Shown: piece by piece, positions 8,084 to 17,354 of the stretch
Layout: every line of letters starts with the position of its first letter
Numbering within the stretch: position 1 is the first letter of the stretch
Assembly (NCBI GenBank): GCA_028688905.1
Contig: JAQTXH010000006.1
Location: forward strand, 146,305-210,304
Direction: 5' to 3'
Length of the DNA stretch: 64,000 bases
Source: Acidiphilium sp.
Lineage (GTDB): Bacteria > Pseudomonadota > Alphaproteobacteria > Acetobacterales > Acetobacteraceae
Position numbers and translations under genes: made by a program
The notes under the pieces: model-generated
The model's database searches: none
What the model was told of the DNA's origin: nothing
The model's input: only the letters and a program-made list of their open reading frames with translations

Positions 8084-10486
8084 TCAGCCATACTTGAGGG
8101 AGATTGAGAGGAAAAACGAGCGCGGCACGCCTGGATCGGCCAGGATATAGCCGGAGCGGTTTGTGCTGAAGTATCCGCCGCTACTAATGTACTGCGCGCT
8201 GTTGTATTGCCGGTTGAACAGGTTGGTGACCTGGAACTGGACGTTCGCGACGTCTGGTCCCAAACCGAACATCCTGTGTAGATTGACACGATCGCCAACA
8301 TTCAGGTTTACAATATTGTAGCCACCAAAAGTTCGATGGGACGGCGCGTTCGTATTCGCGTTGAACATGTGCTGACTGCCGATATACTGATCGTAGGCAG
8401 CCATATGAACGGCGTTACCATCTCCGATATAGTGACGATAACGCAATCCGACATTGAAGGTGATGTTCGGGACATTCACGACCGGAACGCCGTTGTCGTA
8501 TACTGGAATTGTGGGGGCCGTGTTCAGATAGGTGGGATAGTATCCGTGAAGATAACCCGCATTGGCAAACCCCGACATTCCATCGCGCAAATCGACCGCG
8601 AGATTGGCATCGACGCCACTGAGGGATTCGGTTGCATACGCGAACTCGGTGTAAAACGGATTGTCGGCGGGGCTGAAGGTCAGTGTCTCGTTGGTCATAT
8701 GTTCATGGAAGTAATCGACACCGAGATAGATCTTTTTCAAATCCGCAACATCACGTTTCAGGATTTTGAAGCCGAATTCGTAATCCGTCATTCCGATCGG
8801 ACGGAGGCTGTTCACCTCTTCCTGCTGGTTATCGAAATTCTCCGCTTGCGGCACCTTGGTGGTTTTTGCTGCGTTGGCGAATAAACTGAGCCATCCAATC
8901 GGCTTATAATTCACACCGATTGAGGGTGCCCAGCGCGTGTAGGACGTGCCCAGATTGGGGTTCGTGTTCGTGTTCGGTGCCGCGTTGGGGTACAGCAGGA
9001 GTTCGCTCGGGTTGTCATCATTATACCGAACGCTGTAGCTTCCAACCTGGACCCCCGGAAGAATGTCAAATCCTGCGAATGGCGTTATTTTATCCTGAAT
9101 GAATGCCGTGGCATATGTATTATAATCATGGTTGGCTGAAAGAGCTATAACGTCCGCCGGATTATTGAAATTATAGGCCGTGTTTCCATAATGATATTTT
9201 GCCTGAAAAGAATCCGCGTATAGATAATAGCCGCCGAAGCTTACTTCATTGTCCGGCAGGGAGTCCACAAAGGTCAGGCGATCTCCGAAGGTTTTTGAGG
9301 TTTCCATCATCCGGACGACGCCACCGCTCGTGTTATCGGGCGGAAATCCGAGATTGATATGGACCCGGTGGGTGTTGCCATTGCGATACCACACCAAATC
9401 GATCAACCGAAGTCGGTCGGTAATTTGCTGGTGAATGCGGCCATATATAATATCATTACCTTCAACGATGCGTTTATGCCACGTGTTATACGGGAGTGCG
9501 GAATAAAATCCGCTCGTTGGTTGGCTATAAATCTGTCCTGGCTGGCCATAACCGTTGATGGTGACAGACGATATCGGATTCGTCGGGATCAGGTTTGGCC
9601 GATATTCTGAATTGCGTGTAACATAGGCACCGAGACTGATTCGGCCCGATGCATAATGATCTTGAAGCTTTATGAACGTCTGGTTCAGTTGCGAAGGCGC
9701 TTCGAAGCCGGGCGTACGATAGGTATGCCCTGTCGAGATACTGTAAGCGAAGACGGCGGACCATCCTTTGTCGAAATCGCCGGTCGATGCCGCGGCGGAG
9801 GCAACGCGCGAACCAAAACTTCCATATGAAAGGCTGACCTTTGCGCTTGGCTTTTTGGTCGGCTGGATCGGGATGAAATTGATGGTGCCGCCGAGACTGT
9901 CGAACCAGCGCGTCTCCGGGCTGCCAGGACCATAAGCGACGTTGACGCCCGCCAGTAGGGCACCGATCGGGAGTTCCGTTGTACGAAGCGCCGTTCCCCG
10001 AATGACATTGTTGACAGGCACACCGTCGAAGAGCGCGGTTATACCGTTGCTCTCAAGATTTCCCGGAAGGCTGTTGTAACCAACCTGAACCCCGCGCATG
10101 GAAATCGTCGCGCGACCCCCCGCATTGTTGGGGTTGTAGCCAGTGACGGTGACGTTGGGCAACAGCGTGAGTGCCTGCGTGCCACCCATGTTCGGTGCCA
10201 GAGCGCGTAGCTGACGCTTTGTTATCACTCCCAGCGACATGGGGGCGTTGAAAATGGCCTTGTGTGAAAGAACCTCGGTCTCAAAGGTTTTGGCGCTCGA
10301 CGCTTTGTGTTTCGCGGAGGCCGATATGAGTCCCGCATTCACCGTCGGAGCGTTTCCGGCCCCATACTGGCCGCCGCTCGGCGACGGCTGCGCTGTCTGC
10401 GCCTGTGCCAGTGGAACGGTCGCCACACCACAGACCGCCGCTATGATGTAGGCGGGCGACCGGAATCGATTGTATTTTACATTCAT
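8084..10486 (-). CDS. TonB-dependent outer-membrane receptor
   Basis: 800 residues: Sec signal (about 1-30, ending AQAQ), a plug domain around residues 75-200 (TISMRGV, LFDGVPVN, VNVAYGPGSPETRWFDSLGGTINF) and a long beta-barrel with alternating aromatic strands ending in a final strand (FFLSISLKYG). It would import a large or scarce ligand using TonB energy; the ligand cannot be read from sequence. There is no N-terminal FecA-type signalling extension. AAGGA precedes the ATG. It is the first gene of the minus-strand unit with phosphoesterase, propeller and b561, suggesting uptake of a metal or phosphate-containing ligand. GC is lower than in the neighbours. Confidence 0.9.
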   Translation of the reverse strand: MNVKYNRFRSPAYIIAAVCGVATVPLAQAQTAQPSPSGGQYGAGNAPTVNAGLISASAKHKASSAKTFETEVLSHKAIFNAPMSLGVITKRQLRALAPNMGGTQALTLLPNVTVTGYNPNNAGGRATISMRGVQVGYNSLPGNLESNGITALFDGVPVNNVIRGTALRTTELPIGALLAGVNVAYGPGSPETRWFDSLGGTINFIPIQPTKKPSAKVSLSYGSFGSRVASAAASTGDFDKGWSAVFAYSISTGHTYRTPGFEAPSQLNQTFIKLQDHYASGRISLGAYVTRNSEYRPNLIPTNPISSVTINGYGQPGQIYSQPTSGFYSALPYNTWHKRIVEGNDIIYGRIHQQITDRLRLIDLVWYRNGNTHRVHINLGFPPDNTSGGVVRMMETSKTFGDRLTFVDSLPDNEVSFGGYYLYADSFQAKYHYGNTAYNFNNPADVIALSANHDYNTYATAFIQDKITPFAGFDILPGVQVGSYSVRYNDDNPSELLLYPNAAPNTNTNPNLGTSYTRWAPSIGVNYKPIGWLSLFANAAKTTKVPQAENFDNQQEEVNSLRPIGMTDYEFGFKILKRDVADLKKIYLGVDYFHEHMTNETLTFSPADNPFYTEFAYATESLSGVDANLAVDLRDGMSGFANAGYLHGYYPTYLNTAPTIPVYDNGVPVVNVPNITFNVGLRYRHYIGDGNAVHMAAYDQYIGSQHMFNANTNAPSHRTFGGYNIVNLNVGDRVNLHRMFGLGPDVANVQFQVTNLFNRQYNSAQYISSGGYFSTNRSGYILADPGVPRSFFLSISLKYG

Positions 10487-10552
10487 AGGGAACGGTGTCC
10501 TTTTTTCTTTGACATTACTAGGATCTGGTTTTCAGATATCAGTAGATTATCG

Positions 10553-10582
10553 CCAATTGCTTAGCACCCAATTGCTTAGCAC
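10553..10582. repeat. Perfect 15-bp tandem duplication in the receptor promoter region
   Basis: The unit CCAATTGCTTAGCAC occurs twice in direct succession (10553-10567 and 10568-10582), about 70-100 bases upstream of the receptor ATG. It could be a duplicated regulator site or a recent slippage event. No Fur or Pho consensus can be recognised with confidence here. Confidence 0.6.
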
Positions 10583-10659
10583 AACGAATAATGGAAACAT
10601 GACAATAAATCATGAAGCAACAATGTATAAAGGCCATATATACCGTTATTACATTGCAC

Positions 10660-10766
10660 TAAAGCACGATCGTTTGAGGACAAACAGGCTCTGTCGCTAC
10701 TTTTGCGAACAATTGCATTGCATTCGGTTGCCGCAGGTTCGTCAACCGAATGCAATATTGCTCTAG
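10660..10766 (+). repeat. Interspersed two-hairpin repeat, copy B (full length)
   Basis: This is the best-preserved copy. It starts with a GATCGTTTGAGGACAAACAG block, then a T-rich link, then a hairpin with a perfect 12-bp stem (TGCATTCGGTTG at 10720-10731 paired with CAACCGAATGCA at 10744-10755), and ends GCAATATTGCTCTAG. It lies between the divergent receptor and DUF488 genes. There is no ORF and no terminal transposase. Confidence 0.8.
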
Positions 10767-11093
10767 TATCGGTATTTATACGTCGCTGCGCCTATTCATT
10801 GTAATGGCAAATATTACTTATCCTTTCAGTATGTCGATGGACTACCAACTACTCGATAATCATTGCGATATGATTACATATATGTGGCAGCACCATTACA
10901 CCGTTGGATAACGTATTCACAGTTGTGTGTGAGTTCCTGCGCGATAACTCGGCGTGGCCAGATGCCATTATATTTACTTGTATAGACATTGATATAACGC
11001 CAGCATATTTCGGAATATCGACGATCAACATCAAAGTTGCCGGATGTCGCTCCGCTCTCTTCAAGCGGCGGGGTTTCGCGGTTATACTGGGGT
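10767..11093. other. AT-rich intergenic stretch without a recognisable gene
   Basis: About 330 bases upstream of the DUF488 gene, clearly richer in A+T than the flanking genes. Short frames exist on both strands, but none has a ribosome-binding site, family motif or GC3 signal. It probably contains the promoter of the DUF488/ligD-type unit and may include decayed sequence. Confidence 0.5.
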
Positions 11094-11540
11094 ATGACGA
11101 CGCTCTCGACCATCGGTTACGAGAAATGTGGGTTCCCCGATTTTCTCACCTGCTTGCAGACCGCAGATATCGGCCTGGTGATCGACGTGCGCGATTTACC
11201 GCTGTCGCGCCGCGCTGGTTTCTCCAAACGTCAGCTTGGGGCGGGGCTGGAGGCGGCGGGAATCCGCTATGTCCACCTTCGCGCTCTGGGTACCCCGCCG
11301 GACGGGCGGGAGGCCAACCGGCGTCGGCAATGGGAACGGTTCTGGGCGATCGTCGAAGAGCGGCTCGACACGCCAGAAGCCGAGCTTGCGCTGCATGAGG
11401 CGGCCGATCTTGCGCGCCAGACCCCTGCATGCCTGCTTTGTTACGAGGCCGAGCCTTGCATCTGCCACCGGCGGCGCATTGCAGAAATTCTGGCGGCGCG
11501 CCACGGTTTTGCCATCCGCCATCTCCGGGTCCACGAATGA
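11094..11540 (+). CDS. DUF488-family protein
   Basis: 148 residues. It has the family signature STIGYEK at residues 4-10, the DVRDLPLSRRAGFSK block at about 33-47, and the C-terminal LLCYEAEPCICHRRRIAE segment, all typical of DUF488. Its biochemical role is not established; the conserved Cys/His and Arg residues have prompted suggestions of nucleic-acid or small-molecule binding. The ATG at 11094 follows a GGGG run; the upstream extension of the frame is not family-like. The stand-alone LigD polymerase gene follows 73 bases downstream on the same strand, so the two may be co-transcribed. Confidence 0.85.
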   Translation: MTTLSTIGYEKCGFPDFLTCLQTADIGLVIDVRDLPLSRRAGFSKRQLGAGLEAAGIRYVHLRALGTPPDGREANRRRQWERFWAIVEERLDTPEAELALHEAADLARQTPACLLCYEAEPCICHRRRIAEILAARHGFAIRHLRVHE

Positions 11541-11613
11541 CCGGGAGCAACCCACCCGTTCGCGCAGAAATTCCACCCCGCCGGATCGACCGGAAAAGCG
11601 GTAAGCGCGCGCC

Positions 11614-12573
11614 ATGTTCAAGCCGGCCGCCGTCGCGCGTGATGCGCCCGCGCCGGGGAAGGCCGATCCTTTGATCATCGCGGGCATCACGATCACCCAC
11701 CCCGGCAAAGCGCTCTTTCGCGATGCCTCAGGGAAGGTCGCGGCCACCAAACTAGACCTGGCACGGTATCTGGCCGATGTGGGGCCGGTTATGGCGCGTT
11801 ACGCGGCAAATCGCTTCATCAGCCTGTTGCGCGCCCCGCGCGGTGCCGAGGGCCAAGGATTTTTTCAGCGCCACCCGCAAGCCGGCTTCACGCAATACTG
11901 GAAAACCGGACAACTCGCCGATGATGACAATCACGACGCCTATCTGTACTTCACCGATCCGCGCGCCTTGGTCGAGGCAGCGCAGATGGACACGCTCGAA
12001 TTCCACATCTGGGGCAGCCAGGCCGATCACCCCGATCGGCCCGATCGTATCGTGTTCGATCTCGACCCCGCGCCGGAGGTCGGTTTTGCCGCGGTCAAGC
12101 AGGGCGCGCTGGACGTGCGGACTGTGCTGGACGCACTGGGTCTCGCCGCGCTGCCAATGCTGAGCGGCGGCAAGGGTATCCATGTCGTGGTACCGGTTGA
12201 GCCGCGCAACGACTGGCCGACGGTGAAACGGTTTTCCGCCGATGTGGCCACCAGGCTGAGCACGGCCGAACCGGACCGCTACGTGGCCACCATGGCCAAA
12301 ACCAAACGCACCGGCCGGATTTTCATCGACCATTTCCGCAACGATCGCACAGCCAGCGCGGTGGCCCCGTTTTCGCCGCGCAACCGCGCCGGCACCCCCG
12401 TGGCATGGCCTTTGACCTGGGATGATCTTAAAGACGTCGGAAGTGCCTCAGCCGTCTCGATGGCGCAGGCGTTGCAACGGCTTCAGTCGTCAGGCGATCC
12501 CTGGCAGGGTTACGATGAGATCAAGCAGTCCCTGACGGCGAAGATGATCGCCGCGGTTGCCGTAAAAACCTGA
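11614..12573 (+). CDS. Stand-alone LigD-type polymerase/primase domain (NHEJ-related)
   Basis: 319 residues, matching the polymerase (archaeo-eukaryotic primase) domain of DNA ligase D without the ligase or phosphoesterase domains. The catalytic metal motif FDLDP is at residues 148-152 (D149, D151), SGGKGIH at 184-190, and the family block IFIDHFRNDR followed by PFSPRNRAG lies near residues 230-260. In bacterial end joining this domain adds ribonucleotides or fills gaps at DNA ends. Multidomain LigD is about 800 residues or more, so this is a split or independent paralogue. No ku or ligase gene is present in the window. Repeat copy C follows its stop. Confidence 0.9.
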   Translation: MFKPAAVARDAPAPGKADPLIIAGITITHPGKALFRDASGKVAATKLDLARYLADVGPVMARYAANRFISLLRAPRGAEGQGFFQRHPQAGFTQYWKTGQLADDDNHDAYLYFTDPRALVEAAQMDTLEFHIWGSQADHPDRPDRIVFDLDPAPEVGFAAVKQGALDVRTVLDALGLAALPMLSGGKGIHVVVPVEPRNDWPTVKRFSADVATRLSTAEPDRYVATMAKTKRTGRIFIDHFRNDRTASAVAPFSPRNRAGTPVAWPLTWDDLKDVGSASAVSMAQALQRLQSSGDPWQGYDEIKQSLTAKMIAAVAVKT

Positions 12574-12583
12574 AACTGCGCCG

Positions 12584-12650
12584 GGAAATTGCTCGCGAAA
12601 AAAGCGATAGAGCCTGTTCGTCCTTAAACGAGCAGGCTCTAAAACGATCA
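12584..12650 (-). repeat. Interspersed repeat, truncated copy C, acting as a likely bidirectional terminator
   Basis: Minus orientation. Only hairpin 1 and the link remain: AGAGCCTG (12609-12616) paired with CAGGCTCT (12633-12640), an 8-bp stem around a 16-base loop, with an A-run on one side and AAAAAAGCG on the other. It lies between the convergent ligD-type and porin genes, where a two-way terminator would be useful. The second hairpin of the family is missing. Confidence 0.7.
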
Positions 12651-12680
12651 GGTTTTAACGTTCAGGTTTTACTGTGCTTT

Positions 12681-14069
12681 TCAGAAAGTATACTGCAACA
12701 TGACCCGGTTATAGACGAACGAGTGTCCGCGGTTGCCGGTGGCTCCGTTGTTGTAGATGTAGCTGGCGTTGCTGACTTCGAGCCGATCGCGGATCGACAG
12801 CCCCTTGAACCGGCCGCCGGGCGCGTAGGTCAAATCGGCGTCGACCTCGTTGTTGTGTCCTTCGAGCTTGGTGTTGAACCGGGCGAAGGCGACGACGGCG
12901 ACGACATGATCGCCGAACATATTCTGGGTCAGGGCGATCTTGGCGGCATCCCCTGGGCCAAGCTCCACCAGGCCGCGCAGGGTCGCGGTCGTGTAGAGCG
13001 GATCGGTCGCGTAGCCGACGGTGAAGGGCGAGACGATCGCGCCGCCGCCAACCGCGCCTTGATGGTACGGCAGGTTGTTGTAGGACAACGCGATATTGCC
13101 ATCGCCGAAAATGCCGTGGCTGATCACGTAGTCAAGCCCGGTCTGCAAGCCCCAGGCGGTGGCGTCGACCCCGTTGCCCTTGTAGCCATCGATCGCGGTT
13201 CCCTGGCGATCGACATTCAACAGGCTGTTGCTATCGGTCTCGCGCAGAAACTGCCCGCCGATGAACGGTTTGACGGCTGTGCCGGTATTCAGCGTGTAGC
13301 TCGCGTCGCCGTAGGCCATGGCGGCAAAATTGTAGAATTGGTAGTACCACGCGTCCGCCTTGATGCCGTGCCCGGCGTAGGTGCCGCCGAAGGCCAGGGT
13401 ACCCTGCGATTTCGCGGCACCTGCGCCGAGGGCGGCACCGCCGCCGTAGGATGAATCGCCATCGAACGTCGAGGGATAATAGAGATTGTCCTGATAATAA
13501 TTGTCCGAGGTGCGGCTTTTCCAGCGCAATTCGCGCAGGCCGAACAGCGACAGCCCCGGCAGTGGATTGGCCTGAACGAAACCGGCCTGGTAGGTGGCAG
13601 GCAGGACGCGCGAGTCCGAGGCGCTCATCCATGGCGTCGCGAGTTCCTGATCGCCGAGCCGCACCAGCAGCAAGGGGTTCTGGTACTGAACAAACGCCTG
13701 GCCGAGCGAGGTGATCGAATTATGCGGCCCCATCAGGGTGGCATCGAGATTGGGGTAGCCCGGTGCGCCCTCGGTGTTGTTGGCGCTGAGCGACTGGGCG
13801 GTGAAAAAACTGGTCCCGACCTCGAACCCGTCGAGAAAAGGTGCTGACTGCACGTTGAGAATGCCGGCGAGACTGTAGGCCGACTGGTTTGGCACCGCGG
13901 GCGCGCCATACATCCGGTTGAAGTAAAAAGACCTGACGGTACCGCTCACCTTCGCCTGATCGAACCAATCGGTCGCCGTTTGCGCATGCGCAACCGTTAC
14001 GCTGGCGCACCCGATACTGGCGCACCCGATCGCCCATGCCGCAAGAACGGCACGTTTTGAAACTATCAT
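12681..14069 (-). CDS. OprD-like outer-membrane porin
   Basis: 462 residues from the preferred ATG, which has GGAGAG five bases upstream; an ATG 60 bases further up lacks this. A signal peptide ends near VAHA, followed by DWFDQAKVSGTVRSFYFNRMY, the OprD-type first strand. Repeated amphipathic strands follow, to a C-terminal strand ending in F (VMLQYTF), as in trimeric porins. Such porins admit small solutes such as amino acids or organic acids; specificity cannot be read. It lies 171 bases downstream of the RND permease on the same strand, with an AT-rich leader, so it probably has its own promoter. Confidence 0.82.
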   Translation of the reverse strand: MIVSKRAVLAAWAIGCASIGCASVTVAHAQTATDWFDQAKVSGTVRSFYFNRMYGAPAVPNQSAYSLAGILNVQSAPFLDGFEVGTSFFTAQSLSANNTEGAPGYPNLDATLMGPHNSITSLGQAFVQYQNPLLLVRLGDQELATPWMSASDSRVLPATYQAGFVQANPLPGLSLFGLRELRWKSRTSDNYYQDNLYYPSTFDGDSSYGGGAALGAGAAKSQGTLAFGGTYAGHGIKADAWYYQFYNFAAMAYGDASYTLNTGTAVKPFIGGQFLRETDSNSLLNVDRQGTAIDGYKGNGVDATAWGLQTGLDYVISHGIFGDGNIALSYNNLPYHQGAVGGGAIVSPFTVGYATDPLYTTATLRGLVELGPGDAAKIALTQNMFGDHVVAVVAFARFNTKLEGHNNEVDADLTYAPGGRFKGLSIRDRLEVSNASYIYNNGATGNRGHSFVYNRVMLQYTF

Positions 14070-14240
14070 CGAACTCTCCAATCTGCTTGAGGCGGCGACG
14101 ATCGCCACATGGTTGCTCATACATTTCAAATGTTGGCTGCGTATAGATTCGGAATATGACAGTTCAAATAATATAAGTGCCTGTATTTACATACATTTAC
14201 AAATATTTTCAATATTTTATATTTGGCTTGTCTTTGGTTA

Positions 14241-17200
14241 TTACGCTTCTTGCGGCTTCGGTTCGGGCATTGCCGCGGCGTCGGTCGTATCGGTCCGGTG
14301 CAGCGTGGCACCGAACCATTGATAGAACGCGGGAACCGCGAACAGCGACACCAGCGAGCCGAAGGCAAGGCCGCAAATGATCACCAGACCCATCGAGAAC
14401 CGCGCCTCGGCACCGCCACCGGCGGCGAAAATCAGCGGCAGGGCACCGGCGATCATCGCGGCGACTGTCATCAGGATAGGGCGCAGACGCAGTTCGGAGG
14501 CGCGGATGACCGCTTCGGCTCTGGAGAGTCCTTCCTCCATCTGTATGACCCGGGCGAATTGCACGATGAGAATCCCTTGTTTGCTCACCAGCCCCATCAG
14601 CATGATCATGCCGACCTCGGAATAGATATTGATGGTGGACAGCCCAATCGCGATCGGCACGATGGCACCAACCAGGGTGATCGGCACCGCGGTCAGAACC
14701 ACCATGGCATCACGAAAACTCTCGAACTGGGCGGAAAGCACCAGAAACACGATGACGAGGGCGAACGCAAAGGTGACGATGAACGCATTGCCCTGATGCA
14801 CGAACTGGCGCGAGACGCCGCCATAGTGGATCTGCACGGTCGAGGGCAGGGTTTTGGCCGCCGTGGTCTTGAGGAAAGTCAACGCCTGGCCGAGCGACAC
14901 GCCCGCCGCCGGGCTGCCCTGGATGGTAACGGAGTTCAACTGCTGGAATTGCGGCAAAAAGTCGGGGGCCGGCGTGTGTTGCAGGCTGACGAAGGTTGAA
15001 ATCGGCACCATCGCCCCACTTTTCGAGCGCAGGTCGTAGTCTTTCAGAAAATCGGGGTTGGCGCGCAGCTTCGGCGGCACCTGCGGGGTGACGCGATAGC
15101 TCAGGCCGGACATCGAATAGTAGTTCACATCGTTGCCCCCCAGCAGCGCCCCGAGATTGGTGCCGATATCGGACATCGTGAAGCCCATCGAGGCCGCGAG
15201 CTTGCGGTTGATGTGCAGGGTCACCTGCTCGTTGTTGTATTTCAGGTCCTTGTCGACAAAGGCGAACAATCCGCTTTTGTGGGCCACGGCGATGATGTGG
15301 GCGGCGGCGGCATCCAACTGGTGGTAGCCGCCGGTGCCGGTCAGAACGAACTGGATCGGCAGGCCAACGGCGGCACCGGGCAGGGGCGGCAGGCCGAACG
15401 CGGAAAGTTTCATGCCGGGCACGCCGGCCGACAATTTCTGAACCTGCGCCCGCACCTGCTGGGTGGTGGTGCTGCCGCGCTTCGGTTGCAAAACCAGGCC
15501 GGCAACCATTTCATTGTCGAGCAGCATGCCGCCGACGCCGATGCCGTTGACCACGAAGGAATTCTGTTTCGACGGAATTTTGTTGAATACCGACGAGGTC
15601 AGATATTTATCGTAGGCATTCATGTATTCGAGGGTGGCGGTGGGCGGCCCGATGCCGTTGACATAAACAATCCCCTGATCGGCCGGGGGGGCCAGTTCAC
15701 TTTTGCTGATATTGAACAGCGGATATAGCCCGATTGTCAGCAGCGCCGCCCCCAGCACCACCGCCGGCCAGACCGCGAAACTGGCGCGCAGGGCGCGGCT
15801 GTAGCCATGGCGGAGGCGATCGAAGGTGTGTTCGATCGCGGCGGTGACGCGGCCCGGTTCGCCCTGTTTGAGAAACCGCGACGCGAGCATGGGGGCCAAG
15901 GTCAGGGCGACGACCAGCGACAAAACCACGGTGCCGACGATCGTGAAGGCAAATTCGCCGAACAGGCTGCCGATCAATCCGCCCAGCAAGCCAAGCGGCG
16001 CGAATACCGCGGCGATCGTGGTCGCCATCACCAGGATGGGGCTGGTCAGTTCCTTGGCCGAGAGAATAGCCGCGTCGATCGGCTTCATGCCGCCTTCGAT
16101 GTGGCGATGCACGTTTTCAACGACGATGATGCTGTCATCGACCACAAGGCCAATCGCCAGCACCATCGCGAGCAAGGTAAGAATGTTGATGGTGAACCCC
16201 AGCGCCATCATGATGGTGCCGGTCCCGATCAGCGCGATCGGAATCGCGATGGCGGGGATCGCGAGCGCCCGGAACGACCCGAGAAATCCATAGATCACGA
16301 TGATGACGATCATCAGGGCCACCGCAATATCGAACAACACCTCGTGGATCGAACCGCTGATGAACGACGCGCCATTGTAGAGAACAAAGCCCGTCATTCC
16401 CACCGGCATGCTGGGTTTGAGCCGCTTCATCGTTGCAACGACGCCTTTGGCGACATCGAGCGAATTGCTGCCCGGTGCCGCCATCACCCCGATGCTGACC
16501 GAAGGATTGCCGTTGAGCAGGACCGAGGAGTTATAGGTCTGGGCACCTAGCTGCACCTTCGCCACCTGATCGAGATAGACCGGGGTGCCGCCGTGATAGG
16601 CAACGATCAGGTCGTTGAACGACGATGCCTTGTGCAAGGCGGTGTCGGCACTCAGATCGACCGCGAAATACTCGCCCCGCGCGCGGCCCACCGCCGCCAC
16701 ATAGTCGTTTTGCTTCAGCGCCTTGTCGATCTCGGCCGGGGTGACGCCGAGTACCGCCATTTCGTGCGGATCGAGCCAGACCCGCATGGAAAACGTATTG
16801 CCGTTCGGGCCGGTGCCGGGCGGCAGGATGGAGGTCAGGCCGATACCCTTGACCGACTCGATCGCGGGCTGCACCACGCGCGTAAGGTAGTCGGTGATCT
16901 GTTGCTGATTATAATGTTTGCCGGAGAAGTTCAGATACATCAAATCGGCCCCGGAACCCGATATTTCCTGAACGATGGGGAGCAGAACCCCAACCGGCAA
17001 CTGATTGAGAACCGAGTTTACCTTGGTCTGGATTTGCGAGAGCGCCCCATTGGGGTTCTGCCCCATTTGCATATAGACGGTGACAATCGACACGCCCTCC
17101 TCGCTCACCGCCGTCATGTAGTTGATGCCCGGTGCCTGGCCGATCGCTTTTTCCAACGGCGCGGTCACGAATGCCGTCACCGTTTTCGGCGAGGCCCCGA

Positions 17201-17354
17201 AGTAGTGGGTAGTGATCACCACCGTCGTATTGACGGTTGGCGGATACTCGGTGATGGGCATCGAGCCGATCGACTTCAGGCCGAACAGCAGAATTGCAAG
17301 ACTGAGGCTGATCGCGAGGATCGGTCGCTTGATGAAAAGTGTCGTCAGGTTCAC
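14241..17354 (-). CDS. RND efflux permease, HAE1 family (first pump)
   Basis: 1037 residues, the standard length. The N-terminal FIKRPILAISLSLAILLFG transmembrane segment, two large periplasmic loops and the central block with GLVVDDSIIVVENVHRHIE in the transmembrane core are diagnostic of proton-driven hydrophobe/amphiphile exporters. It forms the inner-membrane part of a tripartite pump with the adaptor and outer-membrane factor directly upstream. The start is GTG, fused to the adaptor's stop (GTGA). The substrate is unknown. No regulator gene is adjacent to this pump. Confidence 0.93.
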   Translation of the reverse strand: MNLTTLFIKRPILAISLSLAILLFGLKSIGSMPITEYPPTVNTTVVITTHYFGASPKTVTAFVTAPLEKAIGQAPGINYMTAVSEEGVSIVTVYMQMGQNPNGALSQIQTKVNSVLNQLPVGVLLPIVQEISGSGADLMYLNFSGKHYNQQQITDYLTRVVQPAIESVKGIGLTSILPPGTGPNGNTFSMRVWLDPHEMAVLGVTPAEIDKALKQNDYVAAVGRARGEYFAVDLSADTALHKASSFNDLIVAYHGGTPVYLDQVAKVQLGAQTYNSSVLLNGNPSVSIGVMAAPGSNSLDVAKGVVATMKRLKPSMPVGMTGFVLYNGASFISGSIHEVLFDIAVALMIVIIVIYGFLGSFRALAIPAIAIPIALIGTGTIMMALGFTINILTLLAMVLAIGLVVDDSIIVVENVHRHIEGGMKPIDAAILSAKELTSPILVMATTIAAVFAPLGLLGGLIGSLFGEFAFTIVGTVVLSLVVALTLAPMLASRFLKQGEPGRVTAAIEHTFDRLRHGYSRALRASFAVWPAVVLGAALLTIGLYPLFNISKSELAPPADQGIVYVNGIGPPTATLEYMNAYDKYLTSSVFNKIPSKQNSFVVNGIGVGGMLLDNEMVAGLVLQPKRGSTTTQQVRAQVQKLSAGVPGMKLSAFGLPPLPGAAVGLPIQFVLTGTGGYHQLDAAAAHIIAVAHKSGLFAFVDKDLKYNNEQVTLHINRKLAASMGFTMSDIGTNLGALLGGNDVNYYSMSGLSYRVTPQVPPKLRANPDFLKDYDLRSKSGAMVPISTFVSLQHTPAPDFLPQFQQLNSVTIQGSPAAGVSLGQALTFLKTTAAKTLPSTVQIHYGGVSRQFVHQGNAFIVTFAFALVIVFLVLSAQFESFRDAMVVLTAVPITLVGAIVPIAIGLSTINIYSEVGMIMLMGLVSKQGILIVQFARVIQMEEGLSRAEAVIRASELRLRPILMTVAAMIAGALPLIFAAGGGAEARFSMGLVIICGLAFGSLVSLFAVPAFYQWFGATLHRTDTTDAAAMPEPKPQEA

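Noticed and set aside
10470..10770. Short plus-strand ORFs between the receptor and DUF488 genes
   Set aside because: They overlap repeat B and the tandem duplication, have no ribosome-binding site and no family resemblance.
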